Origin: Salinivirgaceae bacterium
GTDB lineage: Bacteria > Bacteroidota > Bacteroidia > Bacteroidales > SZUA-534
Length of the DNA stretch: 36,009 bases
Assembly: GCA_016342715.1 (NCBI GenBank)
Contig: JAEINW010000023.1
Span: 1 to 36,009, forward strand
Reading direction: 5' to 3'
Shown: piece by piece, positions 33,262-36,009 of the stretch
Layout: each line of letters begins with the position of its first letter
Position numbering within the stretch: position 1 is the first letter of the stretch
Translations under genes and position numbers: made by a program
The notes under the pieces: model-generated
Told to the model about the DNA's origin: nothing
Seen by the model: only the letters and a program-made list of their open reading frames with translations
Database searches by the model: none

Positions 33262-35295
33262 ATGAAAACAAAAAATTTATTATTTCTAGCAGGAGTTTTA
33301 TGGCTTTTGCAATCATGTGTTGATACAGAAAATATGAAACAAAAACCAATTGACATTGCCAATATGGATTTAAGTGTAAATCCGGGCGATGATTTTAATT
33401 TATATGCCAATGGAGGCTGGAAAAAAAACAATCCAATTCCTGAGGATAAAAGTAGATATGGAGCATTCGATGCTTTGGCAGATGAGAATGAAAAGCAAGT
33501 AAAAGAATTGGTTGTTCAAATTGCCAATGGAACGCACGAAAAAGGTTCTGTTGATGAAAAAATTGCCACTTTCTATAATACAGGTATGGATACTGCAAAA
33601 ATCGAAGAACTTGGATTACAACCATTAGAAGAAGACTTTGCAAAAATTGATGCACTTGCATCTGTGAGTGATGTTCAGCAAATGATTCAACTCTTTCATA
33701 AAAGATACATATCTGCTGGTTTTGGAATTTATGGTAGTGCCGATCAGAAAAATAGCGATATGGTAATTTCATATTTATATCAGAGTGGTTTAGGCTTACC
33801 TGATAGAGATTATTATTTAAGCGATGCCGAAAGATTTGTTGAAATCAGAACTAAATATTTAACACATCTTGAGAATAGTTTTAAACTTATGGGTGAAAAT
33901 GAATCGATAGCCAAAGATTATGCATCAAGAGTTATGGACATGGAAACCCGTTTTGCAAAAGCGTCTATGGATAGACTTGATAAAAGAGATCCACATAAAA
34001 CATATAATAAAAGAACTTTTGATGAACTAAAAAACGAAACAAAGAACTTTAACTGGGAGACCTATTTTAATGCCATTGGTATTGGAAATCCGGGCGAAGT
34101 AATTGTTTCGCAACCTGATTTTATTGCTGAATTTGATAAAATGCTAGTGGAAACGTCAATAGATGATTGGAAAATATATTTCAAATGGCACTTACTTAAT
34201 GATGCATCAAACTATTTATCAGAAGATTTTGTAAATGAGAGTTTTGATTTTTATGGTAAAGTTTTAAGTGGAACCCCCGAATTGCGTCCAAGATGGAAAC
34301 GTGTGTTAAATGCTACAAATAGTTCTTTAAGTGAAGCTGTAGGACAAGTTTATGTTAAGAAATATTTTCCACCAGAAGCAAAAGAACGCATGCTTAAATT
34401 GGTTGAGAACTTGCATATTAGTCTTGGCGAACGTATGAAGAATTTAGAATGGATGGGAGAAGACACCAAGAAAAATGGTTTAGAAAAATTAGCTGCAATA
34501 AGTGTTAAAATTGGATATCCTGATAAATGGAAAGATTATTCGGAATTACAAGTTGAAAACGATGCATATATATTAAATATGTATAGAGCAAGTGAATTCG
34601 GCTTTAAAGAAATGATTGCAAAGATTAACAAAGCAGTTGACAAAGCAGAATGGCATATGCCTCCACAAATGGTAAATGCATATTACAGTCCAACCATGAA
34701 CGAAATTGTTTTCCCAGCCGCAATATTACAACCCCCATTCTTTTATAAAGATGGTGATGATGCAGTTAATTATGGAGCAATTGGCGTTGTAATAGGTCAT
34801 GAAACCACTCATGGTTTTGATGATAAAGGAAGGTATTACGATAAAGATGGAAATTTGAATACCTGGTGGACAGATGAAGATGCAGAACGTTTTAATGCAA
34901 GAGCTGAAGTGCTTGTTAATCAATTCAATTCATTTGTTGTTCTTGATAGTGTTTACGCCAATGGAAAATACACATTAGGAGAAAATATTGCAGATTTAGG
35001 AGGTGTTAATATTGCTTATAATGCTTTTAAGAAAACGGAACAATGGAAAAATCAGCAAGAAAAAATTGATGGTTTTACACCCGATCAACGATTTTTCTTA
35101 GCATATTCGCATGTTTGGGCATCAAACATTCGTGATAAAGAAGCTTTGCGCAGAGCTCAAGACGACGTTCATTCTATGGGAAGACACCGAGTGGTTGGAC
35201 CTTTAAGAAATGTGCCAGAGTTTCATGCAGCTTTTAATATTAAACCTGATCAGTTTATGTATTTAGCTAAAGAGGAGCGAGCTGAAATTTGGTAG
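33262..35295 (+). CDS. M13-family (neprilysin-like) zinc metallopeptidase, lipoprotein
   Basis: 677 residues. Lipobox LLQSC at the N-terminus indicates a lipoprotein. The catalytic site is HETTH at 513-517 with zinc ligand Glu574 and Asp578 in ENIAD, and NAYYSP upstream is the substrate-binding motif. It cleaves peptides in the periplasm or at the surface. M13 proteins often end in Cys-x-x-Trp; here the end is ERAEIW, so the usual C-terminal Cys is absent. It stands alone, with a possible hairpin (35323-35341) after the stop. Confidence 0.93.
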   Translation: MKTKNLLFLAGVLWLLQSCVDTENMKQKPIDIANMDLSVNPGDDFNLYANGGWKKNNPIPEDKSRYGAFDALADENEKQVKELVVQIANGTHEKGSVDEKIATFYNTGMDTAKIEELGLQPLEEDFAKIDALASVSDVQQMIQLFHKRYISAGFGIYGSADQKNSDMVISYLYQSGLGLPDRDYYLSDAERFVEIRTKYLTHLENSFKLMGENESIAKDYASRVMDMETRFAKASMDRLDKRDPHKTYNKRTFDELKNETKNFNWETYFNAIGIGNPGEVIVSQPDFIAEFDKMLVETSIDDWKIYFKWHLLNDASNYLSEDFVNESFDFYGKVLSGTPELRPRWKRVLNATNSSLSEAVGQVYVKKYFPPEAKERMLKLVENLHISLGERMKNLEWMGEDTKKNGLEKLAAISVKIGYPDKWKDYSELQVENDAYILNMYRASEFGFKEMIAKINKAVDKAEWHMPPQMVNAYYSPTMNEIVFPAAILQPPFFYKDGDDAVNYGAIGVVIGHETTHGFDDKGRYYDKDGNLNTWWTDEDAERFNARAEVLVNQFNSFVVLDSVYANGKYTLGENIADLGGVNIAYNAFKKTEQWKNQQEKIDGFTPDQRFFLAYSHVWASNIRDKEALRRAQDDVHSMGRHRVVGPLRNVPEFHAAFNIKPDQFMYLAKEERAEIW

Positions 35296-35795
35296 AAAAA
35301 AATATTATATTTTAGGAGCTTGACTCAAAAGGGGGTTGAGTATCCTTAAAAATTACATATTGAAAGTAAAAATAAAATAGAACGCTGATGACACGGATTA
35401 TTGCTGATAATCACAGATAAAATATGTGTATATCTGTTTTTTTTTAGCGTAATCCATGCCTGACGGCAGTCAGGAGCGTTCTCTTATTTCAACTTAGCGA
35501 ACCTTGCTTGCAAGCTCATGAGCTCTTGCGAATAACAAAGCGATCTCGTGAGCGATAGCGAATAATTTGAAAGTGTACAGATAACGTTTTTCACTTTTTA
35601 GACACTCTCAGTTTAACTAAGCAATTCCAGTTTACTAATATTCCTGAAATTACAGTCTTACTGATTTAAAGAAATGAAATACAATTTGTTTTTTTTATAG
35701 AATGTATTGCGTCGCATGTGGAAATATACCGACCTGAAGGTCAATCTCTGGCATTCGGAACAAAATATTAAATTAGCAGCTTAAAAATAAGAGTT
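35296..35795. other. Intergenic stretch with short palindromes
   Basis: No gene seen. Contains ACTCAA-AAGGGGG-TTGAGT (35323-35341) after the peptidase gene, CCTGAC-GGCA-GTCAGG (35459-35474), GCTTGCAAGC (35506-35515) and AGCTCATGAGCT (35513-35524). The run around 35380-35475 looks like one of the dispersed repeats found between Bacteroidota genes. Confidence 0.45.
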
Positions 35796-35984
35796 ATGCT
35801 AAAAACGATTACCGATAAATTAAAGGACCATATCAATTTTAGTTATTCCTGTTTTGAACGAATAGTTTTCCTAGGTTACCTTCGTAATCTATTCGTGGAG
35901 GGAAGTGTAATCAATTTATTGCGTAACCTTGGATTTAAAAATAATACTATGACAAATTTAAAAAAAGATTCGAACAAGAAGTAA
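35796..35984 (+). CDS. Short ORF, probably the front of a longer protein
   Basis: 62 codons: MLKTITDKLKDHINFSYSCFERIVFLGYLRNLF, then VINLLRNLGFKNN and a lysine-rich end. NFSYSCFERIVFLGYLRNLF looks like the well-formed start of a larger protein that is cut short by the stop at 35982-35984. I do not recognise the family. Confidence 0.4.
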   Translation: MLKTITDKLKDHINFSYSCFERIVFLGYLRNLFVEGSVINLLRNLGFKNNTMTNLKKDSNKK

Positions 35985-36009
35985 CACTTCGTAATTTAAG
36001 TAACAGAAC

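Noticed and set aside
35380-35475. Region before the end as a structured RNA gene
   Set aside because: Only short palindromes and a common-looking dispersed repeat; no defined promoter or terminator.
1-36009. CRISPR arrays, tRNA or rRNA genes
   Set aside because: I saw no regularly spaced repeats, no cloverleaf sequences and no rRNA-like stretches.

Overview
The window comes from a low-GC member of the Bacteroidota. Evidence: two secreted proteins with type IX secretion (T9SS) C-terminal sorting tails (YPNPA motifs), promoters of the Bacteroidota type (TTTG, about 18 nt, TAnnTTTG), almost no Shine-Dalgarno sequences, an M13 lipoprotein peptidase and RRM-type RNA-binding proteins paired with a cold-shock protein. 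T9SS and the respiratory and metal genes suggest an environmental (sediment or aquatic) lineage; I cannot assign a genus.

Layout. 1-2000: decayed mobile DNA (a lone IS21-type istB without istA, an IS3 orfA stub, small ORFs, hairpins). 2009-6999, minus strand: a thiol-redox, cell-envelope cluster, namely a ProC-like NAD(P)-binding protein, a membrane-anchored thioredoxin, a TlpA-like redoxin, an Ig-like lipoprotein, a CC-motif outer-membrane barrel and two T9SS proteins, one with a thioredoxin-like CxxC. 7086-10899: a sulfur cassette of ArsR regulator, rhodanese, TauE/SafE permease and octaheme cytochrome c, whose membrane domain is split off by a frameshift. 11090-12865: ArsR, cupin and a permease encoded as two half genes. 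13074-16274: an arsenic cassette (arsR, small thioredoxin, arsF, arsG, BFD-like protein, ArsP-like permease) with three matching operators. 17361-21075: porin, BCCT transporter and universal stress protein. 21605-26680: LPP20-like, FlgO/CsgG-like and TPR-SH3-zinc-ribbon proteins. 26837-27876: an IS66 relic. 28173-33192: tandem STAS-like paralogues, a quinone reductase, an RRM-RRM-cold-shock operon, TlpA, a gate-domain transporter and an unknown protein. 33262-35295: M13 peptidase. The right end is intergenic with short palindromes and a truncated ORF.

The most unusual feature is the mosaic build of 6.9-16.3 kb. The 5' end of the ProC-like gene occurs twice, as an exact 46-bp match about 4.06 kb apart, bracketing the sulfur cassette; the distal copy is a 22-codon stub directly downstream of the split permease. 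A second relic, the C-terminal tail of an ArsP-like permease, lies between the intact permease and the next arsR-type gene. I infer that redox and metal cassettes were recombined into an older operon, ArsR-cupin-permease-permease-ProC-like-thioredoxin-redoxin. The thiol chemistry (many CxxC proteins), sulfur handling and arsenical resistance would form one functional neighbourhood.
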